Source: Cladopsammia gracilis (Eukaryota > Cnidaria > Anthozoa > Scleractinia > Dendrophylliidae). Taken from it: a stretch of DNA of 64,000 bases. A model generated the notes under the pieces. The model worked only from the letters and a program-made list of their open reading frames with translations, was not told the origin of the DNA and made no database searches. Below are positions 1 to 8,910 of the stretch, in pieces; the stretch's first letter is position 1, and each line of letters begins with the position of its first letter. The stretch spans positions 660,274 through 724,273 of the forward strand of contig JAJGOT010000441.1 in the NCBI GenBank assembly GCA_022457155.1, in the 5' to 3' direction. A program made the position numbers and the translations under genes.

Positions 1-617
1 ATACCATGTTATCTCGCTTACGTCTGGGGCGCGTAAAAGTCCCCAAAAGCAAGATGAGAGTCCTTGAGGTACTCGGCCGATTGGAAGCCCTGCTATCGTT
101 CGAACTCTTTCTCCTCGTTTCTCGTCCGTTACTTTGTTCCACATATCTCTGGGGATGTGGTCAATCTCTGGAACCCACACTAAACAAGCGTTCTTGTCGT
201 GTTTATTCCCATATTCTTTAGTAACAGGCAGCATCATTTCTTGTGGTGGCCTAATTTGAAACTCATGGTACCCTTTTATTACTGCGTTGTTGACGATTAT
301 GAAATGCATCCTAATAAACACAAACAATACATTATAGATAATCAATTTAAATTTATTTGGGATTTCTGTAAAGGTTTACTTATTTCGTCCATGCATTATC
401 AAGCTTCTGACCTGAAATCCTGCCTAAAAACTCAATATAGTTATTGTATTAGCTTTAATTTACTTGAACAAAACACATTTTCACTGAAACAAACGCAATC
501 GAATCAAAACGTAAAGTCTAAGTCTTTAAGGATAAGCGAGGCTTATAACCGGGGAGTGGGTGATACAGCTGTTTTCACGATTTTACAGTATCATGGAAGC
601 ACTGTTTTGAAATGATA
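1..617. other. No recognisable gene
   Basis: I see no convincing coding region, RNA gene or repeat here. The short open frames have no recognisable domain. It lies downstream of the pogo-type transposase and may include that element's terminal sequence, but no terminal inverted repeat could be paired with the other flank. Confidence 0.5.
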
Positions 618-2582
618 TTAGTGATGATTCATAACAAATTCAATGTCTGTGTCCATCACTTGACAAATTTGATTTCCCTTGTTACGCTCGCAAGACGGCC
701 GCAACTTCTTCGGGGTGTCTTGTTTCCGACCAGTTCTAGCATGATCCCTTTTCCTCTTCTTCGCTTGCTTTTCTTCCAGCAATATCTGTCTTTTCTCTTC
801 CCTTTCTCGTTGCTTTTGCTCCTTCTTTGCTTTCTCTTCCAACTTCTTTTTCTCGCGCTCTGATTTCAACTGTTCAGCCTTCTTCATCCTGTCTTGTTTA
901 TCTTTCAACTCCCTTGCCTTCTTCAATTTCTCATTTAGTAAAAGCTTCATCGATTCAGGCCCATTCAAGAAGTTTGGTATATTTCTCTTGTAGTTCTTCG
1001 ATTTCGATGGCTCTTTTGGCTTGATTGTGGGGTGTACCAGAATTTCTCGGAGAACAGACGACGATGCTTGCTCTTGAAGTGTTACTTCTGGTGTTGGCAC
1101 TGATGGCGGTGTTGTGTGACGCGCTGCGCTGGAAGCCGATAAGGGCGTGGTGCTCTGTGACTGTTTGGTATCCAGGTCTTGTAGTTCGTTGCTTGACTTA
1201 TACAAGGCTTTCCATGTCTTGTACGTTGGACTGCCCTCTAAGCTGTAGCCATTTTCGATCCTTCGATGATATTTCGTTCTTACGGGAGAATCCAGAACAG
1301 CCTCAAATGCATTTAAAGCTTCCTTTGCTGGGGAAACGATCTGGCCCTGCTCGGTGGTTGGCTTGCCTCCTGGCTCTGAACTTGGTGATGATGCAATTAA
1401 ACTGTGTGCGACTTGAGATCTATCAATCGGATATATCCCAGACTTACGGAATGCATTCACAAGAGTAGCTGGGCTCATAACTTGCTCCCATGTTGGCTTA
1501 AGTACTGAACAGAAATTCTTTTTGTTGATCTCGCTGTTTGGATTTTTCTGGGTGTACTCTCTAACAGATTTGTACCAACTTTGTTTCATGGGGCCAAAAA
1601 GAACAACATCAGCTGGCTGTACCAGGTGGGTTGCGTTCTTCAGTAGAGCGTAGAGGAGGATTCCGTTGTCTTCTGCCAGTTTGAAAGTGTCATAGTCTAT
1701 GTGAGAATCTATGTGAGAATCGACCAACAATAGCACAGGTCTTGCTGGCGTTAGGTTGGGGATAAAGTGGTTAGCGAGCCACTTATAAAAACTCTGAGTA
1801 TCCATCCACCCTGATTCCGTCACAGAGAACACGCTCCCTTGTACTCCGCCTTCAAGTGGGTTATACGTAACGGGCACTCTCTTTCCGGGAAACAAAAAAT
1901 AGGGTGGAAGCCATTGCCCGCACGCGTTGAAGCAGGGGAGCACGGTGATATGCTCTTTGCTATCTGATAGGACTCGATAAGGTGCCATTTTCACTTTAGA
2001 AGGCCCGATTACATTTTCTGCACGACCTTGTAGCTCAAATCCAGTTTCATCACAATTCCAAATTTGTGATGGAGAATTGCTCAACCCCTTTTCTTCAACA
2101 AATGACTCGTACTCTGTAAACCAGTTGTCTACTTCCTGTTTCGTTATAGCAGCCCTCTTCTTCTCTAGCGGCCTTGCCTTTCGGTTCTTGACTTCAGGAT
2201 TGCGCTTGCAAAAGCTTCTATACCATTTCTCCCCTGGCTTATTGTTGGGAAAGGGCGTGCTTCGGCCATCTTTATCTAAGAACTTCTTCACTGACTCCTT
2301 AAAGGCATCCTTATTTAATCCAAAGCCTCGGTTTGACATTTCAATTAACCATTGGGCGAATTGGGATTCTTCCGACTTCGACAAGATTGGACGGGGGCCC
2401 GCTCGTTGGTCATATTCCACTATTCCATTCAATCGATCGAGTAAAGCACTTCTTTTCAGTCCATGTTTGATGGCAGCAGCTCTTGCACTGAACCCTCCCT
2501 CGTTCACATCACTCATGGCAAGAAGATATCGTTCACTCGCCATACTATTACTTGGAGCTGACAAAAGAGGGATTTTATTCAC
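618..2582 (-). CDS. Pogo/Tigger-type DDE transposase
   Basis: An uninterrupted 654-residue frame encodes a cut-and-paste transposase of the pogo/Tigger (Tc1/mariner) group, a family related to CENP-B and jerky. Seen: an N-terminal helix-turn-helix around residues 20-55, a CENP-B-type DNA-binding region around 70-140, and a DDE_1 catalytic domain around 165-390. The acidic triad is readable as D178 (in CDETGF), D288 (in LLVDSH) and D325 (in QPADVV). The C-terminal 250 residues are low complexity and end in a long Lys/Glu/Arg-rich coiled-coil stretch around 560-640. Met1 is used as the longest start, but Met14 (MASERYLLA) is equally plausible. Odd point: SHID is tandemly duplicated immediately after the second catalytic Asp, lengthening the D288-D325 spacing by four residues. 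The open frame suggests a young or host-retained copy. No terminal inverted repeats were recognised, so mobility is unproven. Confidence 0.9.
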   Translation of the reverse strand: MNKIPLLSAPSNSMASERYLLAMSDVNEGGFSARAAAIKHGLKRSALLDRLNGIVEYDQRAGPRPILSKSEESQFAQWLIEMSNRGFGLNKDAFKESVKKFLDKDGRSTPFPNNKPGEKWYRSFCKRNPEVKNRKARPLEKKRAAITKQEVDNWFTEYESFVEEKGLSNSPSQIWNCDETGFELQGRAENVIGPSKVKMAPYRVLSDSKEHITVLPCFNACGQWLPPYFLFPGKRVPVTYNPLEGGVQGSVFSVTESGWMDTQSFYKWLANHFIPNLTPARPVLLLVDSHIDSHIDYDTFKLAEDNGILLYALLKNATHLVQPADVVLFGPMKQSWYKSVREYTQKNPNSEINKKNFCSVLKPTWEQVMSPATLVNAFRKSGIYPIDRSQVAHSLIASSPSSEPGGKPTTEQGQIVSPAKEALNAFEAVLDSPVRTKYHRRIENGYSLEGSPTYKTWKALYKSSNELQDLDTKQSQSTTPLSASSAARHTTPPSVPTPEVTLQEQASSSVLREILVHPTIKPKEPSKSKNYKRNIPNFLNGPESMKLLLNEKLKKARELKDKQDRMKKAEQLKSEREKKKLEEKAKKEQKQREREEKRQILLEEKQAKKRKRDHARTGRKQDTPKKLRPSCERNKGNQICQVMDTDIEFVMNHH

Positions 2583-3345
2583 TTATGAAGAAATTGGTAG
2601 ATTTACTATTTTTTATATTTTGTAAATTTTATACGAATACTGAGGCTTAGATTTGGCCAAATAATTAAGAGCAACTCAAACCAAAATTTAATGGTTATTA
2701 CTCCAAAAATGCTAATTTCATCCCATCAATAAATTCCGCATAACGTTAACGTGAAAACATAGAGCCGCATCGCACGGTTTTGTTTTTATAATTTTGATCC
2801 GTATTTACACGTCTTACAAAATCAGTATTTATATCAAAGACTTTTAATAACAGCTTACTATATTAGATAAAGGTATACATAAGGTCTAGGCCGTTCAATT
2901 TGAATAAGAAACAAGTCGAAGATATTGTAAACGGCTCGGCGTGTAATAAAATTTCACGAAATCAGTTCTAGGCTTTGTTTTGTCGCAACGTGTTCAGAGT
3001 ATTGAAGTATAATTATCAGTAATATTAGCATTTTAACACCATTTATTTGTTTTTCAAACTGATAATTTCCTGAACTCAACGACAAATATTGCTGGTTTTC
3101 AATGTTAAAGAATTGTCATAATGGGTGACCGGAAACTAGACAACAGGGTGAAAAACTTACAATATTTTTTGGTCGCTGTGGTTTATCAACAAAGAAAATC
3201 CAAAACCATTGTTATACATATTTGAGAAATTTGATATCTAATCTGCTATTTCCTCGAATATCCTGGCATAATTTTTAAAATACGGTGCCCTAGGAGCTGA
3301 ATTACAACGAGTGGTTGGTTTACTGCGCAGTGAAACACGCGAAAT
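2583..3345. other. AT-rich spacer, no gene seen
   Basis: AT-rich DNA between the pogo-type transposase and the left edge of the Polinton-like element. No ORF, RNA gene or clear repeat is supported. One end of the pogo element should lie here, but I could not identify it. Confidence 0.5.
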
Positions 3346-3741
3346 TTAGCAAATTTTATCACACCTACCTGTTCGAAACCGCCTTCCTCGCCTCCACAAT
3401 AAATAACAGCTTTCCGACAAAAGAACTGTTCGGAAACTGGAATGTCCGGCTACACTTCGGCACACTTCGTTCGTCGTAAAACAGCAATCGCGATCTGAAA
3501 ATCCGAGTTTAGTTTTTACTGACCGAAAAGTGGTACTGACCGAAAACTGGTCAACATACTGTATTAAAGAAACTGATGCTAAATTCATAGCTAAATTCAA
3601 TCTCTTGAAATATTTGAAAGCCTTCTTATAGCACCAAAAGCGTTTATGATAAAATTTATACAATGCTTTGATTTCAGATAATTTTTCTTGGCTGATGTTT
3701 TTATCAATATGGTTGAAATTGAATATATCTGTTTTAGTCAT
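3346..3741 (-). pseudogene. Truncated N-terminus of a Polinton-type putative membrane protein
   Basis: The first 60 or so residues (3741 down to about 3562) are rich in Lys, Phe and Tyr and end in a hydrophobic stretch (LNLAMNLASVSLI) that looks like the beginning of a membrane segment. I associate this arrangement loosely with small membrane-associated proteins of Polinton/adintovirus elements; function is unknown. Beyond about 3562 the frame runs into unrelated DNA holding a 17-bp tandem repeat, so the rest of the gene is lost and the remaining open frame is chance. The ATG follows a TATAATATA box, like other genes of the element. A degenerate second copy of its 5' end lies at about 4200-4268. 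The truncation marks the left breakpoint of the element. Confidence 0.6.
3526..3560. repeat. 17-bp direct repeat at the element's left junction
   Basis: Two adjacent copies of a 17-base unit, actgaccgaaaagtggt and actgaccgaaaactggt, lie directly beside the point where Polinton-like coding similarity stops. They may be host sequence at the breakpoint. Confidence 0.55.
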
Positions 3742-3890
3742 TATATTATATATTTGGATAATTATATTTTAGGATTTGAAATGAGGCAATATAATACACC
3801 ACTTATTTGGCCCATTATTGGAGATCTTTTTATTTTCTTCGGCAATGAAATGCAGCAATATGTGTATCCAGGCCCTTTTTCATAGTCATT

Positions 3891-4163
3891 TTAAAATCTT
3901 CCAAATGCATCATGAAAAATAGCATGTTTGATTAAAAATTGATAATTGGCATTTAGAGTACAAGAACCTGGTCCTATTAATCCAATGTCAGAGTGTTTTT
4001 CTAATATTTGGTTAAATGATATTGGCTCATTCAAATAGTTTACATACAAAAATTGATATGTTAAAGCCGATTTTAATATTTCATCTTTAATATCAGGATG
4101 TAGGTTTTTTTGGGTTGTGAAAAATTTATTACAAAAATTAATAGCTTGCTTCAAATTCGGCAT
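3891..4163 (-). CDS. Hypothetical protein of the Polinton-like element (90 aa)
   Basis: Small protein with no recognised domain. It is moderately basic with aromatic residues, no obvious signal peptide, and a central IGLIGPGSCTL stretch. It starts at an ATG preceded by an AT-rich tract (aataaatatac), in the same style as its neighbours, and is read in the same leftward direction as the ATPase and fibre genes. Its place inside the virus-like block and the intact frame support it being a real accessory gene. No function is proposed. Confidence 0.5.
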   Translation of the reverse strand: MPNLKQAINFCNKFFTTQKNLHPDIKDEILKSALTYQFLYVNYLNEPISFNQILEKHSDIGLIGPGSCTLNANYQFLIKHAIFHDAFGRF

Positions 4164-4189
4164 GTATATTTATTGATTATATTAAATGT

Positions 4190-4268
4190 AGCTTTTATAT
4201 ATAAAAATATGGTGTATGTTTTTCCTATGTGATTAAAATTGAAGATGCCTGTTTTAGTTATTATATTA
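4190..4268 (-). repeat. Degenerate duplicate of the membrane-protein 5' end
   Basis: Read on the minus strand, this stretch repeats the promoter and first dozen codons of the stub at 3741, including the motif TKTxIFNFNHI. Here ATA stands in place of the ATG. It appears to be a partial duplication of a gene start within the element. Confidence 0.6.
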
Positions 4269-4472
4269 AAACTCTTCAAAAAGTGCACTGATATGGCAAT
4301 TATAAGGTGCAAATGTAATATCATCATCAAATGATATCAATTTGATTTGTACGTCTGCATCTTCCCTGAAATTGATAACTGATGTTGATATATTGAAAGT
4401 GCATAAAATTTTATTTGATGTTTTTTCCCAATTCTGCGGAGCGAACGAAGTGTTATGAATTAATATAAACAT
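4266..4472 (-). CDS. Hypothetical protein of the Polinton-like element (68 aa)
   Basis: A short open frame directly downstream of the fibre-like pair and read in the same direction. No domain is recognised. Composition is mixed, with a C-terminal FEEF end. It sits between the fibre genes and the degenerate duplicate at 4190-4268. It may be an accessory protein or a remnant of a longer gene, and no function can be assigned. Confidence 0.4.
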   Translation of the reverse strand: MFILIHNTSFAPQNWEKTSNKILCTFNISTSVINFREDADVQIKLISFDDDITFAPYNCHISALFEEF

Positions 4473-4493
4473 TTTTTCATATCCTTCAGGCGG

Positions 4494-5084
4494 TTAATCG
4501 TCCAATATCATCAACCATAATTTTACTAATTTCAAATTAATTAATGCAATAAATGATGATGAACCGTTGAATATGATATTATTACTGTTCTTATTTTTCA
4601 TATAATTGCCTTGAAATATGAATTTATTTTTCAGTTTTGGTAAACCAATTAGGTTTCTACCATTCATATCAATATCGGTCTCCATAACCATTTTTCCATT
4701 TTCAATTACAAAAACAGTATCAAATACATCTGGATCAACACTTGAGACTTGGCCTTGAACACCATAAACGATTAGATGTGCTTTATTTGTATTCCCTTTC
4801 GATATACTTCCATGAAGATCTATCATAATATATTCAGGTGGAGATACCTGATACTTATGTAAATGAACAATGCTTTTTGTATATCCTTCAGTGTTGAATA
4901 TCTTTGTAGTTTGCTGTCCGATATTAAGAACTGATGAGACAACATTGACAGATGTCGAACTAATGTGAGCTTTATCTGGAACGAAAAACTCGATCACCAT
5001 AGTGTACTCACCTTGAGGAAGTTTGTATGCATTAAAACCTATCCTTGACCTGAACTCATCGTTATTGTCTGTCGTAAGAGTCAT
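4494..5084 (-). CDS. Probable distal domain of the fibre-like protein
   Basis: 196-residue frame whose ATG overlaps the stop of the upstream fibre-like frame by four bases (5081-5084). It is rich in Asn, Ser, Val and Ile with alternating hydrophobic residues, consistent with a beta-rich structural domain. Near residue 140 it carries one more copy of the fibre repeat (DIDMNGRNLIGLPKLKN). The upstream frame lacks a C-terminal globular domain, and a run of three A's (minus strand) lies just before the junction (about 5093-5095). I therefore infer that the two frames were once a single fibre protein split by a one-base indel. A second shift near its 3' end (about 4520) is possible. The role in virion attachment is inferred only from resemblance in layout to viral and phage fibres. 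Confidence 0.55.
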   Translation of the reverse strand: MTLTTDNNDEFRSRIGFNAYKLPQGEYTMVIEFFVPDKAHISSTSVNVVSSVLNIGQQTTKIFNTEGYTKSIVHLHKYQVSPPEYIMIDLHGSISKGNTNKAHLIVYGVQGQVSSVDPDVFDTVFVIENGKMVMETDIDMNGRNLIGLPKLKNKFIFQGNYMKNKNSNNIIFNGSSSFIALINLKLVKLWLMILDD

Positions 5085-6196
5085 ATCATAGGTTTCTTAT
5101 TGATTTTGTGTGGACTGGATACAAAATTGATAATACCATTAACAACAATATTACTCTCCGACGAGCTCTCGTCCACATCTTCCATCAGGTATCTGAAAAC
5201 GTCTTTTTCTGCAGTAGAGGAAGTTATGTGTGACTTGTTAACATAACTCTTATAATCGTTTGTTATTCGTGTATACAAGTTTGTATTAGAATCATTGAGT
5301 TCGGCGTTGAAGAATGAAACATTTACGGCAGCGCTATTCTCATTTGGTTTAGGTGTTGCTAAATTAGTAATTTTATAACTTTGCATATCAAGATCGCTGG
5401 AAATCGTTTTGTCTAATTTTTCGTTTAAATGTGTATCAAAATAACCTTTATTCGTAGCCATATCGCTTACAGTTGGGGTTTGAACATTATATATCACGTG
5501 GTTGTTCATATCAATTGAATTCTCCATAGGAAGTATCTCTTTACGGGATAAGAATATATTTTTGACATCATTGTAAGAAACTAGATTGTTATAATGTGCT
5601 CCCAAATCATGCCATGTTTGTTGTTTTGATTGGACAATATTGTACATCTCCTTCAAATCAATATCTTTAGTCACTTCATGAGTGTGAGCTGGAGCATCAG
5701 GATGATACTTTTTTAAAGTGATCATATTGACGGCAGAAAGATCGTTATCTTCATCCGTGTCCATATTGGTGATAAGTTTTCGATTCATGTTGATTTCTGA
5801 GGGATTAATGATTTTATTTCCTCTGAGGTCAAGATCCCCCGTCATATGAGTTGTTCCATCTAACTTTAAATAATGCGTGTCTCCATACTCTTTGTTAACA
5901 GCATCTTTTTCTGAAATCGGTGTTTTTAAATTTCTTATATTATTGTTTTTCATATCAAGATTTGCTGTAACTAATGGTAAATGCTTACTAACGAATGTAT
6001 TTCTAACAAATCTGAAATCAACCTCATCATTCAAACCAGTAGCTGTTCCTATATTTACTAATTTTTTATCTTGCATATCATAATTATCATCGTCTGTCAA
6101 TTTGAAGCCAATGCCAGGAGGACCTCGATCTCCCTTTATTCTCTTTGAATTTCCACTAGTATCTGAATCTGAACTGTGTTCATTAAAAATTCCCAT
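5081..6196 (-). CDS. Fibre-like protein with phage-tail-type repeats and a collagen-like segment
   Basis: 371 residues. After a Ser-rich N-terminus comes a short collagen-like segment (GDRGPPGIGF, residues about 22-31), then at least five degenerate repeats of the form xxDMxxxxIxNLxxPxxxxDAVxxxY. Examples are NLDMKNNNIRNLKTP, SIDMNNHVIYNVQTP and DLDMQSYKITNLATP. Such repeats are characteristic of tail-fibre shafts of bacteriophages and of fibre-like proteins in some large DNA viruses, where they form trimeric beta-rich stalks. The start is 14 bases past the end of the ATPase gene, and the reading direction is the same. A fibre or spike role in the virion is inferred. The frame ends in the four-base overlap with the next frame and probably once continued into it. 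No catalytic motif is present. Confidence 0.65.
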   Translation of the reverse strand: MGIFNEHSSDSDTSGNSKRIKGDRGPPGIGFKLTDDDNYDMQDKKLVNIGTATGLNDEVDFRFVRNTFVSKHLPLVTANLDMKNNNIRNLKTPISEKDAVNKEYGDTHYLKLDGTTHMTGDLDLRGNKIINPSEINMNRKLITNMDTDEDNDLSAVNMITLKKYHPDAPAHTHEVTKDIDLKEMYNIVQSKQQTWHDLGAHYNNLVSYNDVKNIFLSRKEILPMENSIDMNNHVIYNVQTPTVSDMATNKGYFDTHLNEKLDKTISSDLDMQSYKITNLATPKPNENSAAVNVSFFNAELNDSNTNLYTRITNDYKSYVNKSHITSSTAEKDVFRYLMEDVDESSSESNIVVNGIINFVSSPHKINKKPMI

Positions 6197-6209
6197 TTAT
6201 ATTATTAAC

Positions 6210-6851
6210 TTAGATATTTCCAAAAAAGTTTCTTTTAACTGTTTTCATTGGTTTGTCAACATATAGGAAAGAGTATGGTTTTTTTAGTTGCTTTAAGATA
6301 TTGGTCTTTGGTGACTCCAAGTTCTTTGCATATCATATTTTTTTCATTATTACTGGGAAAATCATAAATACAGTAATGCGAACAGTTTAATCTGATATCT
6401 TTTGGAGTTTTATAAAATGATTGGCTTAGGTATATAACTGAGCAATTCTTATGCCGCCCTTGAATGAAATATCAATAAGTTGCTTTTGATTTTTTTCATA
6501 CACATAGTCATCAAAAATAACTATTCTCTGTAAGTCTGTATTTTGTATATCACTAACTGGTATGATATCATTATTATTACAAACTAGGACATCATAACCA
6601 ACCTGTTGACTGATTTCATTTATGTTATCCATCATGTTTATATATTTATCTTGATCAAGGTTTTTCGCATATAAATGGATCTGGTCGTAATATAACAAGG
6701 GACTCATCAGCATATGATATAAAAGGTTAGTTTTACCAGACCCCGAATTACCACATATTAACATTCGAAATGTGTTCCTTGGCATGTATTGAAACAATTG
6801 CTTGAAATTTTCATTTTGACTATCTCCTGAATCATAATTAGGTATTTCCAT
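6210..6851 (-). pseudogene. FtsK/HerA-type genome-packaging ATPase, frameshifted
   Basis: The first 141 codons (6851-6426) encode the core of a viral packaging ATPase: a Walker A P-loop GNSGSGKT at residues 34-41 and a Walker B strand RIVIFDD at about 109-115. This is the A32-like family used by Polintons, adintoviruses and nucleocytoplasmic large DNA viruses to pump DNA into capsids. The frame then breaks near 6435. Recognisable C-terminal sequence continues in another frame over roughly 6435-6290 and shifts again near 6285, ending at a TAA at 6210-6212. The whole gene of about 213 codons matches the usual size. Two frameshifts make it non-functional as it stands. It diverges from the 400-residue gene at 6924. 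Confidence 0.85.
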
Positions 6852-6923
6852 TATACTATTACATTATATTAAAAAGATAAGTTGAGATAAGTTGAGATAA
6901 GTTTATATAATGTAATAGTATAA
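6852..6923. promoter_or_regulatory. Symmetrical divergent promoter of the Polinton-like element
   Basis: The 72-base gap between the divergent ATPase and the 400-residue gene is bounded by inverted copies of the same box: tatactattacattata on one side and tataatgtaatagtata on the other, each touching a start codon. Between them lie three tandem copies of the unit gataagttga. The symmetry implies one bidirectional control region. AT-rich boxes touching the ATG recur at other genes of the element (TATATAATG at 9337 and 12024). Confidence 0.65.
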
Positions 6924-8126
6924 ATGGACATAGATCGTTATAAGAAAATCGCTATTCCTAAAATCAAGTCTGGGGAAATAACAAAATCTGTACGTGATGT
7001 CATCAAAGAAAGTAGAATTTCTAAACAAGATGTTTACGAAGAAACAGCGGAAAAGTTTAAACCTTCTATTGATGTTCAGGAAGCTATTAAAAAAAGTATT
7101 GATAAAACACAGGATGAACTTATTAAACAATTGAAAGATAATCAAATGGACATAATACAATTAATTGATCCAACAAAAGCAATATCATATGATAGAAAAG
7201 TGTTGCCGCAACTGAAATGGTCTCTTATGGATGAGGATGACGAAGGAGATGCTATGAAAGAGGGAGAGGAAGAAGTTGCAGATGTTATTGAAGAGAAAGA
7301 GGAAGAAGTTCTACCCAGCACAAGTAAAAAACAACCGAAAACTTTAAATTTGGATAAAGGTATAAATGAAGAATACAAACAGTTGTTAGATGATAAGGGC
7401 TATCCCTTACCATCTGTTATCATGAATACAAAGTTAGATCCAGACAAATACATTGAAAAAATTAAAAATAAAATAACACGAAGTCAAAATTATATTCAAG
7501 ATCATTCGACGAAAAAAGGTTTACCCTTAAAAAAATTGTCTAAAATTGAACGAACAACATATAATCGCAATAAAGAAGAGTTACCATACATCAAAGATTA
7601 TTTAACAAGGTTAGAGCATATCAAAGCAGCCCCAAAATATTTGGGTGAAGGCATCTATATGCAGAGAAAAAGACACGCATATAAAATAACACCCAATGGT
7701 AAATATGGAAATTTAACCATTGATCTCCCTAAATTATATGGTCAGCTTAAGCTGGTAGCTTATAAAGATGGACAAAAAATATATGATAAACAGGTTGATT
7801 TTGATACACTTGATCTGCTTACAAAGCGGTTGAACGGTAGGAAGAAATATAGTCCTCTATCAAAAATGGTATTCGATGACTTGAATAGAATTAGTAAAAT
7901 ACCAATACACAGAACTTCCAATAAATATAAAAAGATAGGTAGTGGTGTTGTTTATTATAACAATCCACATGATCTTATGAGTCGTCTAGAGCTGCTAGCG
8001 GGGTCAATAATAGCAGGAAATGATGGTGTCAAAGACGAATTTTCGCAAATTGCACACACATTAAACAAACTGGATACAATTACAAACGATCAGCTCATAA
8101 GTCTGTTGAAAGAATATGTAATCTAA
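6924..8126 (+). CDS. Hypothetical 400-residue protein of the Polinton-like element
   Basis: Intact 400-residue frame, first of the rightward genes. The N-terminal 110 residues are charged and probably helical. Residues about 105-130 form an acidic Glu-rich segment (EGEEEVADVIEEKEEEV). The central part is very basic. A compact C-terminal domain follows from about residue 215, with KYLGEGIYMQ, KIGSGVVYYNNPHDLMSRLELLAGSI and a helical end. No catalytic motif is recognised. The intact frame in a block where most neighbours are broken, and the 10-base gap to the next gene, support it as a real gene. A virion or assembly role would fit its position next to the ATPase and capsid genes, but that is a guess. 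Confidence 0.7.
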   Translation: MDIDRYKKIAIPKIKSGEITKSVRDVIKESRISKQDVYEETAEKFKPSIDVQEAIKKSIDKTQDELIKQLKDNQMDIIQLIDPTKAISYDRKVLPQLKWSLMDEDDEGDAMKEGEEEVADVIEEKEEEVLPSTSKKQPKTLNLDKGINEEYKQLLDDKGYPLPSVIMNTKLDPDKYIEKIKNKITRSQNYIQDHSTKKGLPLKKLSKIERTTYNRNKEELPYIKDYLTRLEHIKAAPKYLGEGIYMQRKRHAYKITPNGKYGNLTIDLPKLYGQLKLVAYKDGQKIYDKQVDFDTLDLLTKRLNGRKKYSPLSKMVFDDLNRISKIPIHRTSNKYKKIGSGVVYYNNPHDLMSRLELLAGSIIAGNDGVKDEFSQIAHTLNKLDTITNDQLISLLKEYVI

Positions 8127-8136
8127 TAATATAACA

Positions 8137-8888
8137 ATGCAAGAAAGAGCAATTCATATTTCATCAGTTAATAGAGAAAAAAGCAAAGCTGAGGACTTTT
8201 TAATTAAATTCAATCCAATCTTAAAATTACGAGATGATATGATAAATGAAATAGCTGTAGATAGACTTACAATGACATATTCTTGGCATAATATCAATCC
8301 AGAATATCACAACAATGTTATCAAATACAGCACTGATAGTGGAAAAACATGGGAAACAGTAACTTTTGTTGATGGCATGTATTCATATACCGATTTAAAT
8401 GATTATATACATAAATATATAGATAGAAAGAGCCACAAAACAGGTAATGAGTATCATATTAATTTGATATTTGTATTATCATCATATAAAGTAGTTATTG
8501 AAATTGACAATAATTATCAGTTAGATCTAAGAAACACTAATTTTGGGGAGTTAATCGGTTTTCAACAAAAACTAGTAACAAACAGAATATGGAACAAAAT
8601 TACCGAATATAACAAATTCTATTGATATTATTTATATAAATAGTGATAGTATAAGAGACAGCATTGTTGATGGGCAGAACACGAATACTATCGCTGTCAT
8701 TCCTACAGACAATTTAACTCGTTCATACCCATTTTCATATGAAACCGAAAAGATTATTATTTTGTCCTGTGGCCTCAAATAATATAAGTCAAATGCGGTT
8801 TTATGTTAGTGACGCTTTAGGAAGACCAATAAATCTGAATGGTATAGATTGGTTTCTAACCTTGATTCTCAGATCAACACCTATTTAA
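8137..8888 (+). pseudogene. Probable penton-type minor capsid protein, frameshifted twice
   Basis: The first 155 or so codons are open (8137 to about 8598). Reading then continues in a second frame to about 8745 and in a third frame to a TAA at 8886-8888. Coding character is clear in each segment. The product of about 250 residues is beta-rich, with segments such as YSTDSGKTWETVTF, LRNTNFGELIGF and, near the end, LGRPINLNG. Size, beta content and position between the ATPase and the major capsid gene fit the single-jelly-roll penton/minor capsid protein of Polintons. This is inferred from context and general look, since no diagnostic residue exists. Two indels inactivate it. Confidence 0.55.
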
Positions 8889-8910
8889 TCTAATGTAATA
8901 ATATATAATT

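Noticed and set aside
199..615. 138-codon open frame at the window start
   Set aside because: No domain, signal or repeat supports it; length alone in AT-rich DNA is weak evidence.
2077..2625. 182-codon plus-strand frame
   Set aside because: It is the complement of the transposase gene, whose domains are unambiguous on the minus strand.
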